From assembly GCF_000482325.1 (NCBI RefSeq), contig NZ_AXVA01000011.1, positions 124,001 to 188,000 of the forward strand: a DNA stretch of 64,000 bases, in the 5' to 3' direction. A model generated the notes under the pieces. It searched no databases and was not told the DNA's origin. It saw only the letters and a program-made list of their open reading frames with translations. A program made the translations under genes and the position numbers. Source of the DNA: Bacillus sp. UNC438CL73TsuS30 (GTDB lineage: Bacteria > Bacillota > Bacilli > Bacillales > Cytobacillaceae). The number at the start of each line of letters is the position of its first letter. Position 1 is the first letter of the stretch. Below, piece by piece: positions 56,090-64,000 of the stretch.

Positions 56090-56740
56090 ATGAGATGTAC
56101 GGGAAGATTAAGTATTTTAGCTTTTACAATCATTACTTATGTGATTGGTCTTTTCATTCATGGCAATCCTTCCACAAGCTTGGACCTTGTCCTCATTCCA
56201 GTTTTTTCTCTAATCGCATGGTATTCTGGAAAGCAATATGATTTAGTGAAATTTCATTCAGAAAAGGATTTTTTAACAAAAATATATAATCGCCGTTATG
56301 CTGAAAAAATTTTTCCTAAATTGAAGTCGAAAATGGAGCGGCTGAATAAATCGATGGCAGTGTTTCTTTTAGATGTAAATAATTTTAAAGAGATTAATGA
56401 CTCACTAGGTCATGATACCGGTGATGCAGTTCTAATTATGTTAACCGAGCTTCTCTCAAAAACCTTAACTAAATCGGAAGTCATAATCAGATGGGGCGGG
56501 GATGAATTTTTAATTATCGCTCCAAACACCAATCAGATGGAGGCCGAAAAAATAAAAGGTAAAATTGAAACTTGTCTACTAAACTCAGAAAGAAATACCT
56601 GTCATATCGCAGTTTCCATTGGTTATTCCATTTATCCTGACCAAGCAAAACGAATTGAAGAAGCTGTAATGCTGGCAGACCAACAAATGTATAAATCGAA
56701 AATACAAAAAAAATGCAATGGATTTGTTCCCGTATCCTAA
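56090..56740 (+). CDS. Membrane GGDEF protein, diguanylate cyclase
   Basis: 216 aa. Two short hydrophobic segments (about residues 7-24 and 32-45) anchor a GGDEF domain (about 50-210). The active-site motif is intact (RWGGDEFLI) and DVNNFKEINDSLGHDTGD carries the metal/substrate Asp and Asn. It should make cyclic di-GMP. No RxxD inhibitory site is obvious upstream of the motif. An HD-GYP protein, the opposite enzyme type, follows 75 bases downstream. Confidence 0.88.
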   Translation: MRCTGRLSILAFTIITYVIGLFIHGNPSTSLDLVLIPVFSLIAWYSGKQYDLVKFHSEKDFLTKIYNRRYAEKIFPKLKSKMERLNKSMAVFLLDVNNFKEINDSLGHDTGDAVLIMLTELLSKTLTKSEVIIRWGGDEFLIIAPNTNQMEAEKIKGKIETCLLNSERNTCHIAVSIGYSIYPDQAKRIEEAVMLADQQMYKSKIQKKCNGFVPVS

Positions 56741-56814
56741 TCGTTTGAAGGCGATGGATAGTTATATATACGGGTTACCTCATTTTCGAATCTAAAAAGG
56801 GAGTTTTAAATGTA

Positions 56815-57783
56815 ATGGAAAAAAGAATTCAATCATGGTTAAACAAACCCAATTACTTTCGTTATGGATTCATTTGCCTCTTACTATTAAGTACTTTTTT
56901 AAACTTAACTATTTTAATGGATGAACGAATCTATATATTTTATGTTCTTGCCACCGTTTTCTTAGGAATAGGCTTTTATAATCAATCTCCCTTGTTTCTA
57001 GTGTTATGTACCACCCTCATTGTCACCTGCAGGTATTCTTTGGCACCTAATTTGCCTGATGCTGGCACTTTTTTCGTTCAACTAGGCACTTATCTATTAA
57101 TTATGGTCATTTCAGTTGGACTGATGAAACATAACCAGAGAATTAAAAGAGATAATATTGAAATGATTAAGGTTCTTTCCAAAGCACTTGACTCCAGGGA
57201 TACTTATACCTCACAGCATTCTGAAAATGTTGCCAAATATGCTTTGAAAATCGCTAAGAAAATGAAGTTATCAGCAGAATTTTGTGACATGACACAAAAA
57301 GCAGGATTATTACATGATATCGGAAAAATAGGGGTTCCAGAGCATATTTTAAAGAAGCCGGGTAAGCTCACGGGGGAGGAATATTCGATTATTAAAGAGC
57401 ATCCGTTAATTGGGAATGAAATTATTAAGCATGTTTCAAGCTTTCATGAAACAGGAATATTAGACGGCGTTTTATATCATCATGAGCGATATGACGGCAA
57501 AGGATATCCTCACGGGCTTAAAGGCGAGGAGATTCCGTTAATTGCCCGCATTTTAGCTGTGGCGGACACATTTGATGCGATGACCTCGAAGCGGATTTAT
57601 CGGACGGAGCTAGATGTACATAAAACGCTAGCTGAAATTGAACAAAATAAAGGGGCACAATTTGATCCAGAAATTGTGGAAGTATTTTTACGTTTATTTG
57701 AAGAGGAGCACGTAATGGAAGTACAAAAGGAAATTCCAAAAATATCATTTAAATCACAAACAACGAAAACCCTCGGCCAATGA
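56815..57783 (+). CDS. Membrane HD-GYP protein, cyclic-di-GMP phosphodiesterase-like
   Basis: 322 aa. Five or so hydrophobic segments in the first 105 residues, then a cytosolic HD-GYP domain (about 115-300). The metal site HDIGKIGVPEHIL and the signature HHERYDGKGYPHG are intact, so activity is expected. It may degrade cyclic di-GMP made by the upstream GGDEF protein. Start ATG at 56815 has AAAGGGAG upstream. Confidence 0.88.
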   Translation: MEKRIQSWLNKPNYFRYGFICLLLLSTFLNLTILMDERIYIFYVLATVFLGIGFYNQSPLFLVLCTTLIVTCRYSLAPNLPDAGTFFVQLGTYLLIMVISVGLMKHNQRIKRDNIEMIKVLSKALDSRDTYTSQHSENVAKYALKIAKKMKLSAEFCDMTQKAGLLHDIGKIGVPEHILKKPGKLTGEEYSIIKEHPLIGNEIIKHVSSFHETGILDGVLYHHERYDGKGYPHGLKGEEIPLIARILAVADTFDAMTSKRIYRTELDVHKTLAEIEQNKGAQFDPEIVEVFLRLFEEEHVMEVQKEIPKISFKSQTTKTLGQ

Positions 57784-57882
57784 ATGGTACGAGGGTATCA
57801 ACTCCTTCATCCCCAGCAAAACTTCTCCCTTGGATGAACCGAAAAAAGGATGGATGCAAGGGAAAAATCCTTGATTTTCCAA

Positions 57883-57896
57883 TGTAAGCGTTTTAA
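57883..57896. promoter_or_regulatory. CRE-like site upstream of ilvA
   Basis: TGTAAGCGTTTTAA matches the CRE consensus TGWAANCGNTNWCA at all but one position. A possible promoter, TTGACG (57930-57935), 17 bases, TAACCT (57953-57958), lies just downstream. CcpA control of ilv genes is known in B. subtilis; here it is inference. Confidence 0.4.
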
Positions 57897-57974
57897 TTTT
57901 GACAAAATAATAAAAATAGTCAAAATATATTGACGAAGGCGATTTACGGTGGTAACCTTATAACAAATTTAAGA

Positions 57975-58250
57975 TGAATTGATGACGAGAAGAGTAGGAT
58001 TTGTTCCTTGTTTAACAGAGAGTCGACATTGGGTGGGAGTCGATAACAGGAAATTTCTGAAAATCATCTCCGAGATGCGTAGCTGAAAAGTTAGTAAGCT
58101 AGGCCGGAAGGTCCACCGTTAAATTGGAACACGTATCATGATACGGTACGTTGATTTGAGAGCCACAGCATTAGTGAGGAATTTTCGCTGTGGAAGTAGG
58201 GTGGTAACGCGAGCTAACTCGTCCCTATACATGGGGCGGGTTTTTTGTTG
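57975..58250 (+). ncRNA. T-box leader of ilvA, probable isoleucine specifier
   Basis: A tRNA-sensing leader. The T-box core AGGGTGGTAACGCG lies at about 58198-58211. Upstream are the Stem I elements, and GAAAATCATCTCCGAG places ATC at the usual specifier position, which reads isoleucine. A terminator hairpin, with GTCCC / GGGGC arms and TTTTTT, follows at about 58217-58247. Uncharged tRNA-Ile would stabilise the antiterminator and switch on the downstream threonine dehydratase. Confidence 0.92.
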
Positions 58251-58305
58251 TTTAAAAATTGAAATTTGAAAATTGGAAAGTGCAATTATTTAGGAGGGAC
58301 CATGA

Positions 58306-59595
58306 ATGAAACAACAAGTTGAGCAAAGAGAGAAAACAGAGAAAACAGAACAAACATTAACTGCAGAGGATGTTATCCTTGCCAGTCACAATATTAAGGA
58401 CGAAATTTCGCCTACTCCCCTGCAATACAATGCCATTCTATCTGAACGATATGAGTGTAATGTCTACCTTAAACGCGAGGACCTGCAAAGTGTTCGTTCC
58501 TTTAAAATTCGCGGGGCATATAATCGGATTAAAAAACTAAGCGGCGAAGATCTACATAATGGGATTATCTGTGCAAGTGCTGGGAACCATGCACAGGGAG
58601 TAGCCTATTCCTGTCATCTTTTAAAAATTAACGGAAAAATCTTCATGCCAAGCACAACGCCAAAGCAAAAAGTTAACCAGGTGAAGTTCTGGGGCAGGGA
58701 AGATGTTGAAATTGTCTTAGTGGGGGATACCTTTGACGATGCTTATGAAAAGGCAATGGAATGCAGTAAAGTAGAAGCAAGAACCTTTATCCACCCTTTT
58801 GATGATTTTGATGTCATTGCGGGACAAGGAACGGTAGCGGTTGAACTCCTTAATGACTCACAGGAACCGATCGACTATTTATTTGCAGCCATCGGCGGCG
58901 GGGGACTTGTTTCAGGAGTTGGAACCTATATGAAACAGTATTCTCCGGATACTAAGTTAATCGGCGTCGAGCCTATGGGTGCTCCCGGCATGAAAGAGTC
59001 GCTTTCAAAAGGCAAAGTCACTTCATTAAAAGAAATTGACCCTTTCGTTGACGGCGCGGCTGTTAAAACGGTTGGGGCTCATACGTTTGAGATTTGTAAG
59101 GACCTGGTAGAAGATATTGTGGTAGTACCTGAAGGAAAGGTTTGTACAACACTCATTTCGTTATATAACGAAAATGCCATCGTAGTAGAACCAACTGGTG
59201 CCTTATCGATCGCTGCACTGGATTCCTACAAGGAACAAATTAAAGGAAAAACAGTCGTTTGTATAGTTAGCGGCGGGAACAATGATATTGGAAGAATGCA
59301 GGAAATCAAAGAGCGTTCCAAAATTTATGAAGGCTTACAACATTACTTTATTGTTCAATTCCCGCAGCGTCCTGGTGCATTGAGAGAATTTTTATTAGAT
59401 GTTCTTGGACCAAATGACGATATCAGCCATTTTGAATATACGAAAAAGAACAACCGCGAAACAGGACCGGCCCTAGTCGGTATCGAATTAAAGGATAAAG
59501 ACGATTACTTCCCATTAATGGAACGGATTAAGGCAAAAGGATTTTTCTATCGGGAAGTGAATAAAGATAAAGCATTATATCAAATGTTGGTATAG
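58306..59595 (+). CDS. ilvA: Threonine dehydratase (biosynthetic)
   Basis: 429 aa. PLP enzyme that deaminates threonine to 2-oxobutanoate, the first step of isoleucine synthesis. PLP Lys in VRSFKIRGAYN (about 68), the phosphate loop ASAGNHAQGVA, and the glycine-rich AAIGGGGLVSG. One C-terminal ACT-like regulatory domain (about 340-429), shorter than the two-domain E. coli form. It follows an isoleucine-type T-box, which supports the biosynthetic role. Strong AGGAGGGACC upstream. Confidence 0.95.
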   Translation: MKQQVEQREKTEKTEQTLTAEDVILASHNIKDEISPTPLQYNAILSERYECNVYLKREDLQSVRSFKIRGAYNRIKKLSGEDLHNGIICASAGNHAQGVAYSCHLLKINGKIFMPSTTPKQKVNQVKFWGREDVEIVLVGDTFDDAYEKAMECSKVEARTFIHPFDDFDVIAGQGTVAVELLNDSQEPIDYLFAAIGGGGLVSGVGTYMKQYSPDTKLIGVEPMGAPGMKESLSKGKVTSLKEIDPFVDGAAVKTVGAHTFEICKDLVEDIVVVPEGKVCTTLISLYNENAIVVEPTGALSIAALDSYKEQIKGKTVVCIVSGGNNDIGRMQEIKERSKIYEGLQHYFIVQFPQRPGALREFLLDVLGPNDDISHFEYTKKNNRETGPALVGIELKDKDDYFPLMERIKAKGFFYREVNKDKALYQMLV

Positions 59596-59608
59596 TAAAC
59601 TTTTTTAA

Positions 59609-59646
59609 TCCTTCGGACCCATCAGGATCCGAAGATTTTTTATTTT
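59609..59646 (+). terminator. Intrinsic terminator
   Basis: CTTCGGACC / GGATCCGAAG pairing around CATCA, then ATTTTTTATTTT, after ilvA. Confidence 0.85.
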
Positions 59647-59789
59647 AAAAAGAAAAATGGTACGATATTTCTGAAGGAGAGCAACCTAAACTCTCCCTAA
59701 AAATTATATTAATAATCCATGAAAAATCTAAAGTAATGGAGGAATCATGTTAAATTATTGGTAGAGTTATTTAAAAGGAGAAAGAAATC

Positions 59790-60479
59790 ATGAAAAAACG
59801 GATCTTAGTCATCGAGGATGAAATCAATATTGCTAAGGTGTTAAAAATAGAGCTTGAGTATGAGAGCTATGAAGTGTTTGTCGAACATGATGGGAAATCA
59901 GGATTAAATATGGCAACAGAAAAACCCATCGATCTTATTTTATTGGATGTAATGCTCCCTGAAATGAATGGAATCGAGGTACTAAGAAGGCTTAGGAAGG
60001 CAGGGAATCAAACTCCGGTTATTCTTTTAACGGCGCGAAATATGACATTGGATAAGGTAACGGGATTGGATCAGGGAGCCAATGATTATATAACCAAACC
60101 ATTCGAAATTGAAGAACTTTTAGCCAGGGTTCGTGCCTGTATCCGAGACCACTCGATCCATACTCCAACGGAAGATACTTCTGTACTTACTGTGGGGGAT
60201 TTATCGATCGATACAAATACCCGGGAAGTCTCAAGAGATGGGAACTCCATCACCGTTACACCGAAAGAATATGATTTATTGCTCTATTTGGTAACGAATA
60301 AAAATAAGGTTGTCACGAGAGATAATATTATCTTGAATGTTTGGGGCTATGAATATGAAGGAGAAACCAATGTTATTGACGTATTCATTCGCCATCTTCG
60401 CAAAAAAGTGGACGAAGGGTTTGACTCCGAATTAATTCATACTGTTCGTGGAGTAGGTTTTACCGTTAAGGAGAAATAA
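59790..60479 (+). CDS. OmpR/PhoB-family response regulator
   Basis: 229 aa. Receiver domain (1-120) with acidic pocket EDE, phosphoacceptor Asp in LILLDVMLP (about 53), and Thr/Lys in LTAR and ITKPF. The winged-helix DNA-binding domain (about 130-229) shows the family's VTPKEYDLLLYLVTNKNKVVTRDNI and FIRHLRKKV. AAAAGGAG upstream. Partner of the kinase that begins one base after its stop. Target genes unknown. Confidence 0.94.
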   Translation: MKKRILVIEDEINIAKVLKIELEYESYEVFVEHDGKSGLNMATEKPIDLILLDVMLPEMNGIEVLRRLRKAGNQTPVILLTARNMTLDKVTGLDQGANDYITKPFEIEELLARVRACIRDHSIHTPTEDTSVLTVGDLSIDTNTREVSRDGNSITVTPKEYDLLLYLVTNKNKVVTRDNIILNVWGYEYEGETNVIDVFIRHLRKKVDEGFDSELIHTVRGVGFTVKEK

Positions 60480-60480
60480 C

Positions 60481-61836
60481 ATGAAAATCACCACGAAAAT
60501 TAACCTAACGACAACCGCATGGCTGCTTTGTGTGTTAATCCTTATTAATGTCGTTGTCTTTTTTTCTTTTTTAAAAATTACCGTTAATATGGAAGAGGAT
60601 GCCCTATTACAAAAGGCGAATGATATTATCGATGAACTTAAATCTGCTCATCCTGAAGAGCAAACAGAAATGTTAAAAGATTTTTTAACCATCCATTCCT
60701 ATATCAGGGTCGTTAATCCTAATGGAAAAACACTTGCAGAAGTAACCAATGATAAGGAAATTACCAGTAAGATTAAACCAAAATATACGAAAAAACAGGA
60801 ATCCGGCAGGATATTAATTGGAACAAAAACGGGAGAAAAACAAGTAATCTATGTTCGTGTTCCGATAAAAACTAGTTTGAACCAAACCGCAACTCTTGAT
60901 ATCGGAGAAGCCTTAATGGGACTTGAAATGAGAAAAGATATTTTATTATGGGTCCTTGGATTGTGTACTGTCCTTTCTGGTATCTTGTCCCTGCTTGGTG
61001 GGAAATGGTTATCCGGCTTCATTATGCGTCCAATTTCTAATATGATCAAAACCATGGAGGACATTGAACAAAGTGGTATCCCAAAGAAGATTGTGATTCA
61101 AAATCGGACAAGGGACGAATTGGAGCAGATGGCCTCGACCTTTAATCGAATGATTGAACGGCTAAGTGAAAACATGGAAAAACAGGACCAGTTTATTTCA
61201 GATGCTTCTCACGAATTAAAAACACCGTTAACCGTCATTAAAAGCTATGCCAGCCTTTTGAGACGGAGGGGCGTGCAGAATAATGAAATATCAACGGAAG
61301 CCATTGAAGCCATCTATTCGGAAGCAACCCGGATTCAAAAAATGACCGAAATGTTCTTGAATATGGCCACCTCCGAAAAAGAAACGACCTTGGATCTAAA
61401 GCAAGTGGATTTAGTCGGTTTATGTAAAGAGATTCAAAAACAGCTAAAAAATGCCTATAAGCGGGAGATTCATCTCCACCACAGTGAAGAACATATTTAT
61501 ATCCAAGCGGATGAACTGAAATTAAAACAAGTGATCATCATCCTTCTCGATAATGCGATCAAGTATAGTAAAGATCAAATCGACCTATATATGAATCATC
61601 AGCAGCATTTTGCCTCTATTGTTGTAAAGGATTACGGCATCGGCATACCAGAGCAAGATCTTCATCGGATTTTTGAACGATTTTATCGGGTCGATAAAGC
61701 AAGAAGTCGAGAAACAGGCGGAACTGGCCTAGGGCTTGCAATAGCCAAGAATATTATGAAAATGCATAAAGGGGAAATAAAAATAAAAAGCAAAGAAGAA
61801 AAAGGAACAGAAGTCGAATTACTATTTTCTCTTTAA
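60481..61836 (+). CDS. Sensor histidine kinase
   Basis: 451 aa. TM1 about residues 10-32, a 130-residue extracellular sensor, TM2 about 158-178, a HAMP-like linker (PISNMIKTMEDIEQSG), a HisKA domain with phosphoacceptor His in SDASHELKTPLTVI (about 247), and a HATPase domain (N-box DNAIKYS, G1 DYGIGIP, G2 GTGLGLAIA). The layout is like YkoH/ArlS-type kinases, but I do not assign an orthologue. Signal unknown. Confidence 0.94.
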   Translation: MKITTKINLTTTAWLLCVLILINVVVFFSFLKITVNMEEDALLQKANDIIDELKSAHPEEQTEMLKDFLTIHSYIRVVNPNGKTLAEVTNDKEITSKIKPKYTKKQESGRILIGTKTGEKQVIYVRVPIKTSLNQTATLDIGEALMGLEMRKDILLWVLGLCTVLSGILSLLGGKWLSGFIMRPISNMIKTMEDIEQSGIPKKIVIQNRTRDELEQMASTFNRMIERLSENMEKQDQFISDASHELKTPLTVIKSYASLLRRRGVQNNEISTEAIEAIYSEATRIQKMTEMFLNMATSEKETTLDLKQVDLVGLCKEIQKQLKNAYKREIHLHHSEEHIYIQADELKLKQVIIILLDNAIKYSKDQIDLYMNHQQHFASIVVKDYGIGIPEQDLHRIFERFYRVDKARSRETGGTGLGLAIAKNIMKMHKGEIKIKSKEEKGTEVELLFSL

Positions 61837-61840
61837 GATT

Positions 61841-61884
61841 GTGAAAAATTCACACGGTGCCTGGCACCATTGTGAATTTTTCAC
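61841..61884. repeat. Palindrome with GGTGCC-type core (copy 5)
   Basis: GTGAAAAATTCACA and TGTGAATTTTTCAC arms around CGGTGCCTGGCACCAT. The outer arms differ from copies 1, 2 and 4 but the core is the same. It lies between the kinase gene and the convergent EamA transporter. Confidence 0.88.
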
Positions 61885-61901
61885 TAAGTCTACATACCGT
61901 T

Positions 61902-62816
61902 TTAAGTCCGTTTTACCGCTGATAAAATAAAAATGGTCGTAAGTATGCAGGCGGCACCGATCCATTCAAAAACACCGAATGGAACATGAAGCCAGGCTAC
62001 TGCTAAAAACGCTGCAGATAATGGTTCTACGCATGCTAAGAGGCTTGCTTCTGAAGCTTCTATGTATTTTAGGCTTTCCATATAGCAAAAAAAGGCGACT
62101 AACGTACCAAAGATCACTACAAAAAGAACCGCCATCAACGCAGAGAACGACCACGACCCACGAAATTGCCATGGGGGCTGAAAAAAGCTGAAAACTACAC
62201 CGCCAATTAGCATCCCCCAGCCCGTTGTAATCAAAGAACCCCATGCATTTAATAGTTTCCTAGGATAAAGGGTATAAAAGGCCAAGGCAAAAGCGGAGAG
62301 AATTCCCCAGAAAAACGCCGGTCCGGAAATGGAAAGTGCCTGGATATTCCCATTTGTAACGAGAAAAAAGGTCCCTAAAAGCGCTAAACCAATGGCGATA
62401 ATTTCATGTTTAGCAGGTAATACCCGTGAACGGAAACAAAGATAACAGGTAATCATAACCGGCGCCAAATATTGGATAATGGTAGCGGTAGCGGCATTTC
62501 CTTCTTTTACAGCTGCAAAATAGGTATACTGAACACCGAGCATTCCAATGATTCCAAACACAACTAATTGCAATACAGCTGATTTATTTTTCCATATGGT
62601 CCATATATTTTGTTTTCCACCAAAACGGGAAAATAATAATAACCCCAATCCAGCAAAAAGCAGCCGGATCACGACGAGCCAGCTGACACTGAATCCTTGT
62701 TTTTGAAACAAGAACTGTGCAACCGTACCCGAAATCCCCCAAAAGGAAGCACCAATGAGTACTAAAATAACTCCCTTGAATCTGGGGTTGGGCATAACAA
62801 CAACTTGCGAATCCAA
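61902..62816 (-). CDS. EamA-family (DMT) transporter
   Basis: 304 aa, ten helices in two EamA repeats (first GVILVLIGASFWGISGTVAQFLF, second SISGPAFFWGILSAFALAFYT). Small-molecule or amino acid exporter; substrate unknown. I prefer TTG at 62816, about eight bases after GGAGGG; the ATG at 62840 overlaps the ribosome site. Confidence 0.88.
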   Translation of the reverse strand: MDSQVVVMPNPRFKGVILVLIGASFWGISGTVAQFLFQKQGFSVSWLVVIRLLFAGLGLLLFSRFGGKQNIWTIWKNKSAVLQLVVFGIIGMLGVQYTYFAAVKEGNAATATIIQYLAPVMITCYLCFRSRVLPAKHEIIAIGLALLGTFFLVTNGNIQALSISGPAFFWGILSAFALAFYTLYPRKLLNAWGSLITTGWGMLIGGVVFSFFQPPWQFRGSWSFSALMAVLFVVIFGTLVAFFCYMESLKYIEASEASLLACVEPLSAAFLAVAWLHVPFGVFEWIGAACILTTIFILSAVKRT

Positions 62817-62999
62817 ACCAATCCCTCCAAAACTCTTCAAATTACAAACATACTAAATTATAACAATCTTTTTTAGATTATGGCTATTCAATTTGTTAAA
62901 TTTGCAATCTAGAAAAAGAACATTAGTTTTTGTATAATAGTAAAGTAACTCTTTTTTAATAGAAAAATATGGAAATCAACAAGTTTTATGGGGGGCTTT

Positions 63000-64000
63000 A
63001 TGAATAAAAATAGGTATGTATTTTGGGGTCTGGTCATTACCACCCTTATTTCGGCACTTGATGCCAATATTATGCAAACAGCAAGTCCGACGATTGTGAA
63101 ACAGCTTGGCGGAATGGAGCTGTTTGCTTGGATCTTCTCAGTATATATGCTCGCAAGTACGGTTACTGTGCCGCTGTACGGAAAATTATCCGATATGTAC
63201 GGAAGAAAACGGCTGCTTATCATTTCAGTAGCGATCTTTACCATCGGTTCTTTGCTTGCAGGATTGGCCAATTCAATGGTCTCGTTAATTATTTACCGTG
63301 GTATCCAAGGGTTAGGAGCAGGAGGAATGCTGCCGATCTCGATGATCATTGTCGGTGATTTATTTACGATTGAAAAACGGGGGAAAATTCAAGCTGTCTT
63401 TAGTGGAATATGGACATTGTCTTCGATTGTAGGACCTGTTCTTGGTTCTTTTTTTGTTGAAACCTTAACGTGGAGATGGATTTTCTTTATTAACATTCCG
63501 ATTGGAATTGCGACGGTTCTATGCTTAATCCCCTACAAGGAACAAAATCAATTTAAAAAGACTTATATTGACTATAAAGGTTTTGTTTTATTTGGTCTTT
63601 CCATCACGCTTTTATTGCTCGCCACAAACGTAGCAGAACCATTATGGTATGTTGCCTGTGGAATAGTCGGAATGGTCATATTCCTGCTTGTGGAAAGGAA
63701 GGTAGAGCAGCCCTTTCTTCCAGTTTCCTTGTTTCAAAATAGGGGAACCTTAATGGTCAATCTTTACATGTTATTTCTCTGTATTTCTTTTTTCGGAACA
63801 CCGAACTATATCCCGCTGTTTTTGCAAGAAGGCAGCCATATGAACATTTATCAAAGCGGTTTGATTCTATTGAGCATTGCTATTGGCTGGACGTTCGGAA
63901 GTACGCCGGCAGGAAAATGGATTATACGTTACGGCTATAAAAAATTGTTCATTATTGGGAATCTTATATGTACCCTTGCAGGGCTGATCATCTTTTTTGT
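63000..64000 (+). CDS. DHA2/EmrB-type multidrug MFS transporter, 3' end cut by window
   Basis: ATG at 63000 with GGGGGG upstream; 333 codons visible before the window ends. About eleven helices are present so far of the expected fourteen. Recognised by SALDANIMQTASPTIVKQL (TM1, motif D1), YGKLSDMYGRKRLL (motif A), RGIQGLGAGGMLPIS (motif B) and SIVGPVLGSFFVETLTWRWIFFINIP (motif C of drug exporters). Probably a proton antiporter for hydrophobic compounds. No adjacent regulator is visible in the window. Confidence 0.9.
   Translation, partial: MNKNRYVFWGLVITTLISALDANIMQTASPTIVKQLGGMELFAWIFSVYMLASTVTVPLYGKLSDMYGRKRLLIISVAIFTIGSLLAGLANSMVSLIIYRGIQGLGAGGMLPISMIIVGDLFTIEKRGKIQAVFSGIWTLSSIVGPVLGSFFVETLTWRWIFFINIPIGIATVLCLIPYKEQNQFKKTYIDYKGFVLFGLSITLLLLATNVAEPLWYVACGIVGMVIFLLVERKVEQPFLPVSLFQNRGTLMVNLYMLFLCISFFGTPNYIPLFLQEGSHMNIYQSGLILLSIAIGWTFGSTPAGKWIIRYGYKKLFIIGNLICTLAGLIIFF

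Overview
The window reads as a chromosomal segment of a low-GC, endospore-forming Firmicute of the Bacillaceae (Bacillus/Neobacillus-like). The evidence is two nutrient germinant receptor (gerA-family) clusters, an ansR-ansA-aspA locus arranged as in Bacillus subtilis, a pabB-pabA-pabC operon, a TPP riboswitch on thiC, a T-box on ilvA, GGAGG-type ribosome sites with frequent TTG/GTG starts, and many short hairpin terminators. I saw no phage, plasmid, transposase, tRNA or rRNA gene. The first gene (gerC-like) and the last gene (DHA2-type drug exporter) run off the window.

Layout. 1-2.9 kb: germinant receptor genes A and C on the minus strand, with a divergent, frameshifted small two-helix gene that may be the receptor's D protein. 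2.9-5.2 kb: a hypothetical protein, a PiT/CysP-like anion permease and a small hydrophilic protein. 5.3-9.0 kb: the oddest stretch. An intact purF (minus) lies beside a collapsed purine operon on the plus strand (fragments of purC, S, Q, L, M and N in the usual order), and this block is bracketed by two related arrays of 52-bp hairpin repeats. 9.0-12.4 kb: a two-gene pyruvate/2-oxoacid:ferredoxin oxidoreductase (gamma-delta fusion, then alpha-beta fusion). 12.7-18.3 kb: small membrane proteins, a TerC-family protein and a class A penicillin-binding protein. 18.5-20.7 kb: TPP riboswitch, thiC and a small Zn-ribbon-like protein. 20.8-27 kb: polar amino acid ABC transporter with an M20D amidohydrolase, then an MFS transporter with an M20C amidohydrolase, which together suggest uptake and deacylation or decarbamoylation of derivatised amino acids. 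27-32.2 kb: an old-yellow-enzyme homologue, an NlpC/P60 hydrolase, a cupin, a proline iminopeptidase-like hydrolase and several short genes.

32.4-36.5 kb: a complete gerA-type operon (A, B, C) preceded by a 43-codon ORF. 36.5-41 kb: secreted transglutaminase-like protein, MMPL exporter and a secreted acidic protein. 41.1-45.1 kb: SWIM-SNF2 helicase and arylamine N-acetyltransferase. 45.1-48.1 kb: ansR divergent from ansA-aspA (asparagine to aspartate to fumarate). 48.2-51.7 kb: flavin reductase-like protein and the pabBAC operon for p-aminobenzoate. 51.8-54.5 kb: sulfonate/nitrate-type ABC transporter. 54.5-57.8 kb: a GC-rich dispersed repeat with inverted ends, an Sco1-like protein, a gamma-carbonic-anhydrase-like protein, and a GGDEF / HD-GYP pair. 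57.9-64 kb: T-box-controlled ilvA, an OmpR-type two-component system, an EamA transporter and the truncated drug exporter.

Most genes are ordinary Bacillaceae housekeeping or accessory genes. The strongest unexplained structures are non-coding: the two 52-bp hairpin arrays around the dying pur locus, a family of long palindromes sharing a GGTGCC-N-CACC-like core at intergenic sites, a 129-bp GC-rich element with inverted termini, and a 21-nt-period repeat cluster near 39.9 kb. Everything here comes from reading the sequence; no database search was run.
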